NCBI GenBank assembly: GCA_028286915.1
Contig: JAQBQQ010000041.1
Coordinates: 1-54,773, forward strand
Direction: 5' to 3'
Length of the DNA: 54,773 bases
Source of the DNA: Candidatus Peribacteria bacterium
Lineage (GTDB): Bacteria; Patescibacteriota; Gracilibacteria; Peribacterales; Peribacteraceae
Shown: positions 40,788-48,226 of the stretch, one piece after another
Layout: each line of letters starts with the position of its first letter
How positions within the stretch are numbered: position 1 is the stretch's first letter
Position numbers and translations under genes: made by a program
The notes under the pieces: model-generated
What the model was told of the DNA's origin: nothing
Seen by the model: only the letters and a program-made list of their open reading frames with translations
Database searches by the model: none

Positions 40788-41224
40788 TTTTTTCGCAGAT
40801 TGTCGAGAAGTAAACCAAGGATTCTGGCAAACTCCTGCTGATCTTCCAGTGGAAGCAAATCCAGCATTTCGGCAAACACTTTTTTACGTTCCAGCATTTT
40901 CTCCTGCAGCAGTTTTTTACCTTTCGCCGTCACTTTTAACCGGACAAGCTTACGGTTCAGCGGGTCCGATACACGGTCAATCCACCCCATTTTCACCAGA
41001 CGGCTAATAAACGATGTCGCTGATGGCGAAGATACTTTCATAAAATCAGCCACCTCCTTCATGGTGGCGCCTTCGTGCTCGGTGAGCATGTGCAATGTCT
41101 GCATCTGCAACATATTCACACAATCTTCCGTATTCTCTTCCTGCTTCCGGATCATCTTCTTCCGGATATGACGCAGAATCTCAAATGTGAGAGTGGAAAT
41201 CCGATCAACAGGATCGAGAGTCAT
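40775..41224 (-). CDS. MarR-family transcriptional regulator
   Basis: 149 residues. Winged-helix core: LQMQTLHMLTEHEGATMKEV, recognition helix SSPSATSFISRLVKMGWIDR, wing RVSDPLNRKLVRLKVTAKG, and a C-terminal dimer helix. MarR proteins repress efflux genes and release DNA on ligand binding. It heads an operon of adaptor, ATPase and two permeases, which are its likely targets, and similar motifs flank it on both sides. Confidence 0.92.
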   Translation of the reverse strand: MTLDPVDRISTLTFEILRHIRKKMIRKQEENTEDCVNMLQMQTLHMLTEHEGATMKEVADFMKVSSPSATSFISRLVKMGWIDRVSDPLNRKLVRLKVTAKGKKLLQEKMLERKKVFAEMLDLLPLEDQQEFARILGLLLDNLRKNSTI

Positions 41225-41240
41225 AGTAATTTTTAGAAGA

Positions 41241-41266
41241 TATAATTGTTAGATAGACTAATTATA
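41241..41266. promoter_or_regulatory. Operator/promoter candidate upstream of marR
   Basis: A 26-bp near-palindrome TATAATTGTTAGATAGAC + TAATTATA with a TTAG-n5-CTAA core (41249-41261). It overlaps a TATAAT promoter hexamer on the minus strand, the usual geometry for MarR autorepression. Confidence 0.5.
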
Positions 41267-41334
41267 GTGTTTGGGTGCTGATATGTCAATCATAAAGAAG
41301 GCCGCTCATAGTTTCGAGCGACCAAGTAACTCAT

Positions 41335-41511
41335 TCAGATTTTGCCTCTTCGTAGATTGTATGGTAGCCGGGGAATTAATTCCCCGGCTACCACCATCAG
41401 CGCCAAGGATCGTGCGGTAAGCAGCTTGATGCCCGGATAAGCATTAAGCCACTTTTTAATATCGTCATAAAACTCCTGAACACCAGACGAAACGAAGATC
41501 TTGACCTTCAC
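41335..41511 (-). CDS. Small ORF interrupted by a palindromic repeat
   Basis: 58 codons from a GTG at 41511. The N-terminal two thirds (KVKIFVSSGVQEFYDDIKKW, LNAYPGIKLLTARSL) read like a real small protein with a strand-helix pattern. The last part (VVAGELIPRLPYNLRRGKI) is encoded by a perfect 32-bp palindrome and the DNA beyond it. The reading frame therefore probably once ended differently. Possibly a decayed gene. Confidence 0.4.
   Translation of the reverse strand: MKVKIFVSSGVQEFYDDIKKWLNAYPGIKLLTARSLALMVVAGELIPRLPYNLRRGKI
41362..41393. repeat. Perfect 32-bp palindrome
   Basis: TGGTAGCCGGGGAATT followed by its exact reverse complement. As RNA it forms a 14-16-bp GC-rich hairpin. It resembles dispersed REP-like or mini-transposon ends and lies inside the small ORF 41335-41511. 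Confidence 0.85.
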
Positions 41512-41565
41512 ATGACTCTTCTCTGTAAAGGAAAACAGATCGCTATTTATTTTACATATTATTCT

Positions 41566-42396
41566 CTATTTTTCGTCAATCCCCCGCAATTCAACCAATG
41601 CGTTTTTTACCGCTTCCCGCACATCCGGCATTTCAATACCAGCCTTGCGTAATTTTTCACCTGATAAAATACAGTTACTGCGGCCGGTCTTTGCCACTTC
41701 ACCTAAGTGATCAACCGTTAAGCGCTCAAATACATGAGCCGGATCAACAATTTCTTTGTACATTTCCATTACTTCAAACGGCGAAATAACCCCCGGGTTC
41801 ACGATATTAAAAGTACCTGTCAGCCGTTTTTCCATTAACTGAGCCACGGCATTCAGAAGATCCGGCATATTTGTGAGTGAATTCGGCTCATCCAGTACTC
41901 TGCCGTACTTCGCCAGCTTCATAATAAGATTCCGCGGGCTCGCGGTACCGTCAAAAGGCATCCGCAGGCGGATATTCAGCACAGGAAACTCACTCAGAAT
42001 TTCATCGCTCCAGGCCTTCGTGCGTGAATAAAAGCTGCCAAAGTAATTGGGCGGATCCGTCTCGGCCCAGCCTTTGCCGCCATTGTCGCCCTGGTAAATA
42101 CAACCCGAGCCAATGTGCACAAGGTATATATGCCGGTTCAGACATTCTTCCATAACCATGAGCGCGCCTGTTACATTACTACGCACGGTCTCCGGCTTGT
42201 GGTCCTCACACCAGTCCACATTCGGCCGGCCGGTTTTACCCGCACAGTTAATGACAATGTCCGGCTTTTCGGCATCCAGATACGCAATCAGCGCCGTCTG
42301 ATCCGCAATATCCAATTTTGGCGTCTGCGCATCCGGATATTTCTCTTTAAAGTAGCCACCCAAAAAGCCGCCGGACCCGAGAATACAAATTTTCAT
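41566..42396 (-). CDS. NAD-dependent sugar-nucleotide reductase (RfbD-like)
   Basis: 276 residues from ATG 42396. Rossmann GSGGFLGGYF at 6-15, SDR-type IVNCAGKTGRPNVDWCEDHK, VHIGSGCIYQGDNGGKGWAE and catalytic YSRTK (FGSFYSRTKAWSDE). The nearest families are dTDP-4-dehydrorhamnose reductases and related extended SDR enzymes of surface-sugar synthesis. No other rml genes are adjacent, so the substrate is open. TACAGT (42408-42403) 6 nt before the ATG sets the start and rejects 42432. Confidence 0.85.
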   Translation of the reverse strand: MKICILGSGGFLGGYFKEKYPDAQTPKLDIADQTALIAYLDAEKPDIVINCAGKTGRPNVDWCEDHKPETVRSNVTGALMVMEECLNRHIYLVHIGSGCIYQGDNGGKGWAETDPPNYFGSFYSRTKAWSDEILSEFPVLNIRLRMPFDGTASPRNLIMKLAKYGRVLDEPNSLTNMPDLLNAVAQLMEKRLTGTFNIVNPGVISPFEVMEMYKEIVDPAHVFERLTVDHLGEVAKTGRSNCILSGEKLRKAGIEMPDVREAVKNALVELRGIDEK

Positions 42397-42466
42397 GGAA
42401 CCACTGTAAAGGATGTGCCGGAAATTTCCCACTCAGTTGACATGCAATATAAAGAGTCATTAGCGT

Positions 42467-43015
42467 ATGGACATGAACAAGGAACCAACATATCGAAACG
42501 GCGGTGAAAACCCCGGGCCTGCCGACTACTGTGAGTATCTTGAGCAAATAGCCGATAAGCACATTGTTATTCAATGGATTAAAGGACCGAATAATTTTTG
42601 GGAAGCCGTTCAAACGGATGAGTCCGATGCTGCAATCAACCTTTATCTGTTGGATATACAATCCTATGGCGATGAAACCAGAAAATTTATCTGGGAGAAC
42701 GCCATGATGGAAATGGGCATTATCTTTAAGCGAAAAGAGGAAGAGGCACGGCTGCAATTAAAAAGTCTCAAAATGAGACGTGACTGGCGATTCACCTTAC
42801 AGCAAAAAATTCCGGCATTCAGGTTTTTACGGGCCGGAATTGATGCTCTTGATACAGATTTTGAAGTTGCATACAAAAATATGACAATTGCCAAAAAACT
42901 CACAAAGACTCTTTCGGATTTTATCGATCATCATACAGGCGATCCTTCGGATGATGAGAGAAAACGGGCGAACTGGTGGAAAGAAAACGGCGAGGAGCCG
43001 GACTATGAAGGGTAG
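42467..43015 (+). CDS. Hypothetical cytoplasmic protein
   Basis: 182 residues, charged, no signal or membrane segment. Notable stretches: PADYCEYLEQIADKHIVIQW, RKFIWENAMMEMGIIFKRKE, FLRAGIDALDTDFEVAYKN, and an acidic-to-basic tail ending EPDYEG. No family recognised. Divergent from the sugar-nucleotide reductase with a TATAAA 13 nt upstream of the ATG. Confidence 0.6.
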   Translation: MDMNKEPTYRNGGENPGPADYCEYLEQIADKHIVIQWIKGPNNFWEAVQTDESDAAINLYLLDIQSYGDETRKFIWENAMMEMGIIFKRKEEEARLQLKSLKMRRDWRFTLQQKIPAFRFLRAGIDALDTDFEVAYKNMTIAKKLTKTLSDFIDHHTGDPSDDERKRANWWKENGEEPDYEG

Positions 43016-43149
43016 TAACTGACGGGTACACGGGTCACAGATACCATCAACTATAAAACGCGGAAGAAGCTCATGAAAGTTTTTAGACACACCTGCCGAG
43101 GAAACAGGATCTATTCCGTTGATACTGTATATGGGGTACGCTTACCGCC

Positions 43150-45441
43150 ATGCCCCGTCCGCGAAAGAAAGCGAAGAAGGTTGTTCCTGCCCTGGAGCTC
43201 AAGTCTTCCACCCGGTCCGCCATTATCGGCACCATCTACATCTGTGCCGGCATTCTGCTGTTTCTCTCCCTGCAACAACAGGCGGGTGCAGCCGGTGTGG
43301 CCATGAGTGGTATTATGACATATTTCTTCGGACGCTACGGGATGATTTTTCCGTTGTTTCTCATAGCATCCGGCGCCGTCTATGTACTGGCACCGGACCG
43401 CAATTTTATCCGCAACCGCTCCTTTGGCCTCCTGCTTTGCTTCATCTCCTTTATGGGACTGGCACACATGCTGGGAACGTCATCCGGACCGGCTGCATTA
43501 ACAGAAATTTACCAGAATAAAGATCAACTGGCCGGTATGATCGGCTTTATTGTCAGCCTGCTGTTTGTGGTGTATTTCTCCAAAGCAGTCGGTTACACGG
43601 TACTGGTATGCGCACTGTTAATTGGCGGGTTCATTTCTTTTGAGCCGGATATCGGCAGCGCCTTTGCCCGCATTCGCGCACTGCTGGCACCCGAAGAAGT
43701 AAAGACAAAGCGCACGCGCAAAGTCATGGCATCGGAAGAGGAAGCGCAGGATGACGAAGAGGAGCAGGATGAAGATGAGGAAGAAGACTTACTGGAGCAG
43801 GATATTCTGGAACCGGAGCTGAATATTGTCCGGCCGAACTTTGCCCAGAAAGCACTGCAGGAACGCAGTGATGCGCTCATTAAAAAAGCCACCAAAGCCA
43901 AACTGGACAATGTACTGCAAATGAAAGACACACGTTACGAAGAGTGGACATTTCCGAGCTTTGAATTACTGGAAGACGCGCAAACCCACTTAACAGTGGA
44001 TGATGAAGAACTCAAGCGACAAGCCAAACTCATAGAAGAAAAACTAGGCGAGTTTGGTATTGATGTAACTGTAAAAGATGCCCGCCCCGGACCAACAGTT
44101 ACCCAGTTCACGCTCCAGCCGGCTGAAGGCGTGAAGTTGTCCAAAATCGGCAGCCTTAAAGATGACCTGGCACTGGCACTGGCGGCCCAGAGTCTGCGCA
44201 TAGAAGCGCCTATTCCGGGTAAATCGCTGGTAGGTATTGAAATGCCGAACAGCGTACGGACCACTGTGCATCTGCGTGAAATTTTGCAGAGTTCGCAGTT
44301 CATACAAAGCACATCTTCTCTTACGCTGCCACTCGGCCGCGATGTATCCGGCGAAGCATTCATTGCCAGCCTGGAAAGCATGCCGCACCTGCTTATTGCC
44401 GGTGCCACCGGCTCCGGTAAATCCGTCTGCATGAACACGTTTCTTATTGCGCTGCTATTCCAAAATGCGCCGCACGAACTCAAATTTATTCTTATTGATC
44501 CGAAGCGCGTGGAAATGATGCCATACGACGGTATTCCGCACTTACTCACGCCTGTCATTACCGAGGCCGAGAAAGCTCTGCAAGCCCTGCGTTGGGCGGT
44601 AGCCGAAATGGGACGGCGTCTGCACCGCTTCTCCGACCAGGGCGCACGCAATATTGATGAATTCAATGAGAAACAGAAAGACGAAGAGAGCATGCTGCCG
44701 CGTATTGTTATTGTCATTGATGAATTAGCCGACTTAATGATGCGTCAGTTCCGCAAAGATACGGAAACCATGATTGCCCGCGTGGCCCAGATGGCGCGTG
44801 CCGTTGGCATGCATCTTATTATTGCCACCCAGCGCCCGAGCGTGGATGTCATCACCGGTCTCATTAAGGCAAATATACCGACGCGCATGGCTTTCCGTGT
44901 GGTAAGCAGCGTGGACAGCCGCACTATTCTGGACGCCATTGGCGCCGAAGATCTGCTTGGCCAGGGCGATATGTTATACCTCACGGCCTCCACGCCGAAG
45001 CCCGTACGTATTCAGGGTATTTACACATCCACCAAAGAAGTGGAACGCGTCATTAACTCGGTTAAAATTGCCGGCGGCGGCAAGGTAACGGAACAAATAG
45101 GACTAAGCTCCGAAGATGATGAAATAGGCGAAGATGACAACATAGAAATAGACGGCGTCGGCCCGTTCCACTCCCAGAAGCACATTGATCTGGAAGCCGA
45201 TGACAACGGCGGTGACGACATGTTCTTTGAAGCGCTCCGCGTGGTACAGGAAACCGGCAAAGCATCCGCCAGCTTACTGCAAAGACAATTGAAAGTAGGC
45301 TACGCCCGGGCCGCACGCCTGCTGGACATTATGGAAGCCAAGAACCTCATTGGTCCGCCAGACGGCGCCAAGCCCCGCAAAGTGTACGTAGATAAAATGG
45401 GCGACGACAACGGCATGCAGGCGAACAATGAGGAGTTTTAG
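43150..45441 (+). CDS. ftsK: DNA translocase FtsK/SpoIIIE
   Basis: FtsK pumps chromosomal DNA through the closing septum. 763 residues. Four N-terminal helices (about 20-180), a very acidic linker (about 198-222, EEEAQDDEEEQDEDEEEDLL), then the motor: Walker A GATGSGKSVCMN at about 417, Walker B IVIVIDELADLMM, and the C-terminal gamma winged helix (ASLLQRQLKVGYARAARLLD) that reads orienting DNA sequences. TACGCT lies 7 nt before the ATG, again leaderless. No ftsZ or xer gene is nearby. Confidence 0.96.
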   Translation: MPRPRKKAKKVVPALELKSSTRSAIIGTIYICAGILLFLSLQQQAGAAGVAMSGIMTYFFGRYGMIFPLFLIASGAVYVLAPDRNFIRNRSFGLLLCFISFMGLAHMLGTSSGPAALTEIYQNKDQLAGMIGFIVSLLFVVYFSKAVGYTVLVCALLIGGFISFEPDIGSAFARIRALLAPEEVKTKRTRKVMASEEEAQDDEEEQDEDEEEDLLEQDILEPELNIVRPNFAQKALQERSDALIKKATKAKLDNVLQMKDTRYEEWTFPSFELLEDAQTHLTVDDEELKRQAKLIEEKLGEFGIDVTVKDARPGPTVTQFTLQPAEGVKLSKIGSLKDDLALALAAQSLRIEAPIPGKSLVGIEMPNSVRTTVHLREILQSSQFIQSTSSLTLPLGRDVSGEAFIASLESMPHLLIAGATGSGKSVCMNTFLIALLFQNAPHELKFILIDPKRVEMMPYDGIPHLLTPVITEAEKALQALRWAVAEMGRRLHRFSDQGARNIDEFNEKQKDEESMLPRIVIVIDELADLMMRQFRKDTETMIARVAQMARAVGMHLIIATQRPSVDVITGLIKANIPTRMAFRVVSSVDSRTILDAIGAEDLLGQGDMLYLTASTPKPVRIQGIYTSTKEVERVINSVKIAGGGKVTEQIGLSSEDDEIGEDDNIEIDGVGPFHSQKHIDLEADDNGGDDMFFEALRVVQETGKASASLLQRQLKVGYARAARLLDIMEAKNLIGPPDGAKPRKVYVDKMGDDNGMQANNEEF

Positions 45442-45461
45442 ATATTTTCTATTTTTATCAC

Positions 45462-45662
45462 ATGAATGTATCACAGATTAAAATACTGAAACGTACTTTA
45501 GTTAGTATATTTGTACTATACATATTAGTACTACTTTTCAATTACTTTTTTCTAGAGTACGACCGCATTAGAACAATTCCGGGGTTTTTACGATTTATAA
45601 CCTTCCAGTGTTTCACGGGTGGGGCTGGTAATGATTGGTGTGATTTTAAATCTGGTGGTTAA
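45462..45662 (+). CDS. Small membrane protein candidate
   Basis: 66 codons. Helix TLVSIFVLYILVLLFNYFFL, then a polar tail with two cysteines. TATTTT sits exactly 6 nt before the ATG, as in other leaderless genes here. AT-rich, unknown family. Confidence 0.4.
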   Translation: MNVSQIKILKRTLVSIFVLYILVLLFNYFFLEYDRIRTIPGFLRFITFQCFTGGAGNDWCDFKSGG

Positions 45663-45843
45663 TGAAAAGATAGTGCCATGAAGAATATATACATAGTACT
45701 CACGCATAGGATTATATTGATAGACTGCATTACACTATGATAAATAATTTTATTATTTCTTTTACATCAAGCTTTGTTTTTAGCTCATGTCTGCCGCAAT
45801 ATGCGTTCTGTAAATGAATGGAACTAACTGATACTCTGTACGC
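45663..45843. other. AT-rich intergenic region
   Basis: About 180 nt with no coding frame. A GATACT at 45830-45835, 8 nt before the rdgB ATG, is the likely rdgB promoter -10. Confidence 0.45.
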
Positions 45844-46476
45844 ATGCGCCTTCTCCTCGCCACCTCAAATAAAGGAAAAATCATCGAAATGAAAGAATCA
45901 TTAGCCGGCTTCCAAATGGACATACTGTCGCCAGTGGATCTTGGCATAACAAACTTTCCAGAAGAACACGGCGACACATTTGAGGCGAATGCACTGGAGA
46001 AGGCGAGATTTTATTTTGAGCAAACTGCATTTCGACAGGCTCAATGTGACAGTATTTTGGCCGATGATTCCGGCATTATTGTAGAAGCACTGCAGAATGA
46101 GCTTGGCATTCACACGCGACGATGGGGTGCGGGCAAAAATGCGACGGACCGGGAGTGGATTGAGTATTTTCTGGAACGCATGCAGAAAGAAGAAAACAAG
46201 CGCGCGCGATTTGTATGCGTATTGGCTTTTATAGATCCGCTTGGAGAAGAACATCTGTTTCAGGGCACATGCGACGGTATCATTACCAGTACGCTGGAAG
46301 CAGATTATTTACCCGGTCTTCCCATATCGGCCTGTTTTAAGCCAAACGGATTGGACAAAGTCTATTCCGCCCTGGGCATAGAAGAAAAAAACAGTATCAG
46401 TCACCGTGGACGAGCCATGCAGAAGCTACGGGATTTTCTGATAAAAAGAGACGAAAAATCTACTCAGACATTGTAA
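45844..46476 (+). CDS. rdgB: Non-canonical purine NTP pyrophosphatase (RdgB/HAM1)
   Basis: Hydrolyses ITP, dITP and XTP to keep damaged bases out of nucleic acids. 210 residues. LLLATSNKGKIIEMKE at the N-terminus (SxNxxKxxE), ILADDSGIIVEAL with the metal-binding Asp pair, and C-terminal ISHRGRAMQKL. Between the NALEKARFY helix and ADDSG there is an extra ~6-9 residues (AFRQAQCDS) encoded by a TTCGACAGGCTCA-containing segment that looks like an inserted repeat. The enzyme core is otherwise intact. Confidence 0.93.
   Translation: MRLLLATSNKGKIIEMKESLAGFQMDILSPVDLGITNFPEEHGDTFEANALEKARFYFEQTAFRQAQCDSILADDSGIIVEALQNELGIHTRRWGAGKNATDREWIEYFLERMQKEENKRARFVCVLAFIDPLGEEHLFQGTCDGIITSTLEADYLPGLPISACFKPNGLDKVYSALGIEEKNSISHRGRAMQKLRDFLIKRDEKSTQTL
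46029..46054 (+). repeat. Inserted mini-repeat inside rdgB
   Basis: Core TTTCGACAGGCTCAATG plus TGACAG. It resembles a short dispersed repeat (TTCGACA-R-GCTCA type) I know from many bacterial genomes and adds residues FRQAQCDS in frame. Boundaries are approximate. Confidence 0.5.
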
Positions 46477-46560
46477 TATATGGCATACTGGCATTTCTTT
46501 ACTTTAGCCATGTCTGGAGTAGAAAATTCAGCTACCAATAGCTTACTATCCTGATTACCC

Positions 46561-47316
46561 ATGAATGGAATGATGCAAAAAACGTACAAAATTCTTTGTT
46601 ATAACATAGGACACTGTTCCGGCCTGGATGGATCCGTGGCCCACTATGTCAAATACGGCCACCGTCATGTGCATTGCCCGCCAAAAGTTAAAGCCAAAGT
46701 TCTCTCCACGGTACGGAGACTCATTCGTGATGAGCAGCCAGACTTGTGCTGTTTTCTGGAAATAGATACGCCAAGTTTCAGGCATCTTCATGAATCCTTC
46801 GGTTCAACATATGTGGAAAATCACATAGAGAGCAAGTACGGAGAGACGAGCATACTGCGACGCATGCCGAATTTTTCCAAACGTTCCAGCGCGCTCATGA
46901 GCAAGAATGAAATGCTGTTAACCAAACACTATCTAAAAGCAGGAATAAAAAAACTATTATACGAAGTAGAACTGGCGCCTAGCCTGCATGTGTTTGCCGG
47001 GCATTTTGCCTTACAAAAACGAGCGCGTGAAAAACAGTTTGAAGAAGTAAAGCAACTGCTTCGGCATAAACAGAAAATCATTCTTTGTGGCGACTTCAAT
47101 ATTTTCAAAGGCTTTGATGAATTGAATGATCTTATACATCACTACGATATGAAGATTATCAACACCGAGACCGATGGCACGTTTCCGGCCCATAATCCGA
47201 CCAAATGCGTGGATTTATTCATCTGCTCCAAAGACATCACTATTACAAATTTTAGAGTCTTAAGCGATATTCAGGCTTCTGACCACTTACCGATTGTGGT
47301 GGAAATTAGCATTTGA
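46561..47316 (+). CDS. Endonuclease/exonuclease/phosphatase-family hydrolase
   Basis: 251 residues. EEP-fold motifs in order: YNIGH (Asn), CCFLEID (catalytic Glu), ILCGDFNIF (Asp/Asn), and SDHLPIVVEI (Asp-His at the end). Metal-dependent phosphoesterases of this group cut DNA, RNA or phosphoinositides; the target here is unknown. Cytoplasmic, no signal. A TACTAT lies 11 nt before the ATG. Confidence 0.85.
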   Translation: MNGMMQKTYKILCYNIGHCSGLDGSVAHYVKYGHRHVHCPPKVKAKVLSTVRRLIRDEQPDLCCFLEIDTPSFRHLHESFGSTYVENHIESKYGETSILRRMPNFSKRSSALMSKNEMLLTKHYLKAGIKKLLYEVELAPSLHVFAGHFALQKRAREKQFEEVKQLLRHKQKIILCGDFNIFKGFDELNDLIHHYDMKIINTETDGTFPAHNPTKCVDLFICSKDITITNFRVLSDIQASDHLPIVVEISI

Positions 47317-47347
47317 CATATAAATAAATATGTTTTAATATAAACAT

Positions 47348-48226
47348 ATGAATGTATCTCATGATTCTGAAAACCCTGAAGGCGGTTACGCCTTAATAAG
47401 CGCATTCCCTTTGCTGATGACTATTGAGTCGCAGGAGGAGAAACGTTGGCTGGAGCAGAAATTCGAGTCCACCTTTAATAATTACGTACGCATGAACAGT
47501 TTCAGCAAGAATACCGCGGCTTCTTTGCGCAATGGCACGGTATCCATACACTCCTCCTGGACGATTGCTATCACCGGCGGACAACGACTTATGTCCATGA
47601 AAAATATCTATGATTTTCTGATTGAATTCATGGAAAGTGTGACACCCGGCATACTACTTCCTGCAAGCCCGGATATACAAATTACTCGGAAAAATATTGA
47701 AGTAAAAAAAGAGCAAACCAAGTTTGATCTGGGAAAGCTGTTTGGAATAAAGCATAAAACTTCCTCTTACGAAGATGATTACGCAGAAAAATTAAAAAGA
47801 GAGAGTGATTATAACGACGCATGGAAGCATGCCTTTATCTCTCTTGCTGATGCATGGCAGAAAAGTGAAGACTTCGCACAAAAATTACAGACAGCAATGC
47901 ACAAGGATACAAAATCCGATGTAGAAGATAAGAGGATAAAGAAATGGGCCTCCCTTACAATTCCCGCAGGATACGGCGCCAAATTAATCCTGGGAGAAAC
48001 GCCGTGTGTTGTATGGTTTAAAAAAGGCGATGTATCGATGAACTTTACACCGGATGCATTGGCATCAAGCGGACCGGATCTTAGCCGGTACAGTTTCAAA
48101 ATAACCCGCGACGGCCTTACCATTCAACCTGCTTCGGCAGATGCTATAATTTTGGCCCGCTCCGTAGATCTTGGACGCTGTAAGGCAACAGAAAAGCCTG
48201 CCAGGCGTAACCCGGAGGACTTATAA
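47348..48226 (+). CDS. Hypothetical protein convergent with the helicase gene
   Basis: 292 residues, no recognised family. N-terminal part (FPLLMTIESQEEKRWLEQKF; SIHSSWTIAITGGQRLMSMK) and C-terminal part (KWASLTIPAGYGAKLILGET; VSMNFTPDALASSGPDLSRY) look like separate domains joined by a charged helix (about 120-205). Cytoplasmic. TAATAT sits 6 nt before the ATG. Its 3' end overlaps the helicase 3' end by 6 bp. Confidence 0.65.
   Translation: MNVSHDSENPEGGYALISAFPLLMTIESQEEKRWLEQKFESTFNNYVRMNSFSKNTAASLRNGTVSIHSSWTIAITGGQRLMSMKNIYDFLIEFMESVTPGILLPASPDIQITRKNIEVKKEQTKFDLGKLFGIKHKTSSYEDDYAEKLKRESDYNDAWKHAFISLADAWQKSEDFAQKLQTAMHKDTKSDVEDKRIKKWASLTIPAGYGAKLILGETPCVVWFKKGDVSMNFTPDALASSGPDLSRYSFKITRDGLTIQPASADAIILARSVDLGRCKATEKPARRNPEDL

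Noticed and set aside
43935-44717. 260-codon antisense ORF
   Set aside because: Lies entirely opposite the conserved motor region of ftsK; Ser/Arg-rich composition is typical of a shadow frame.
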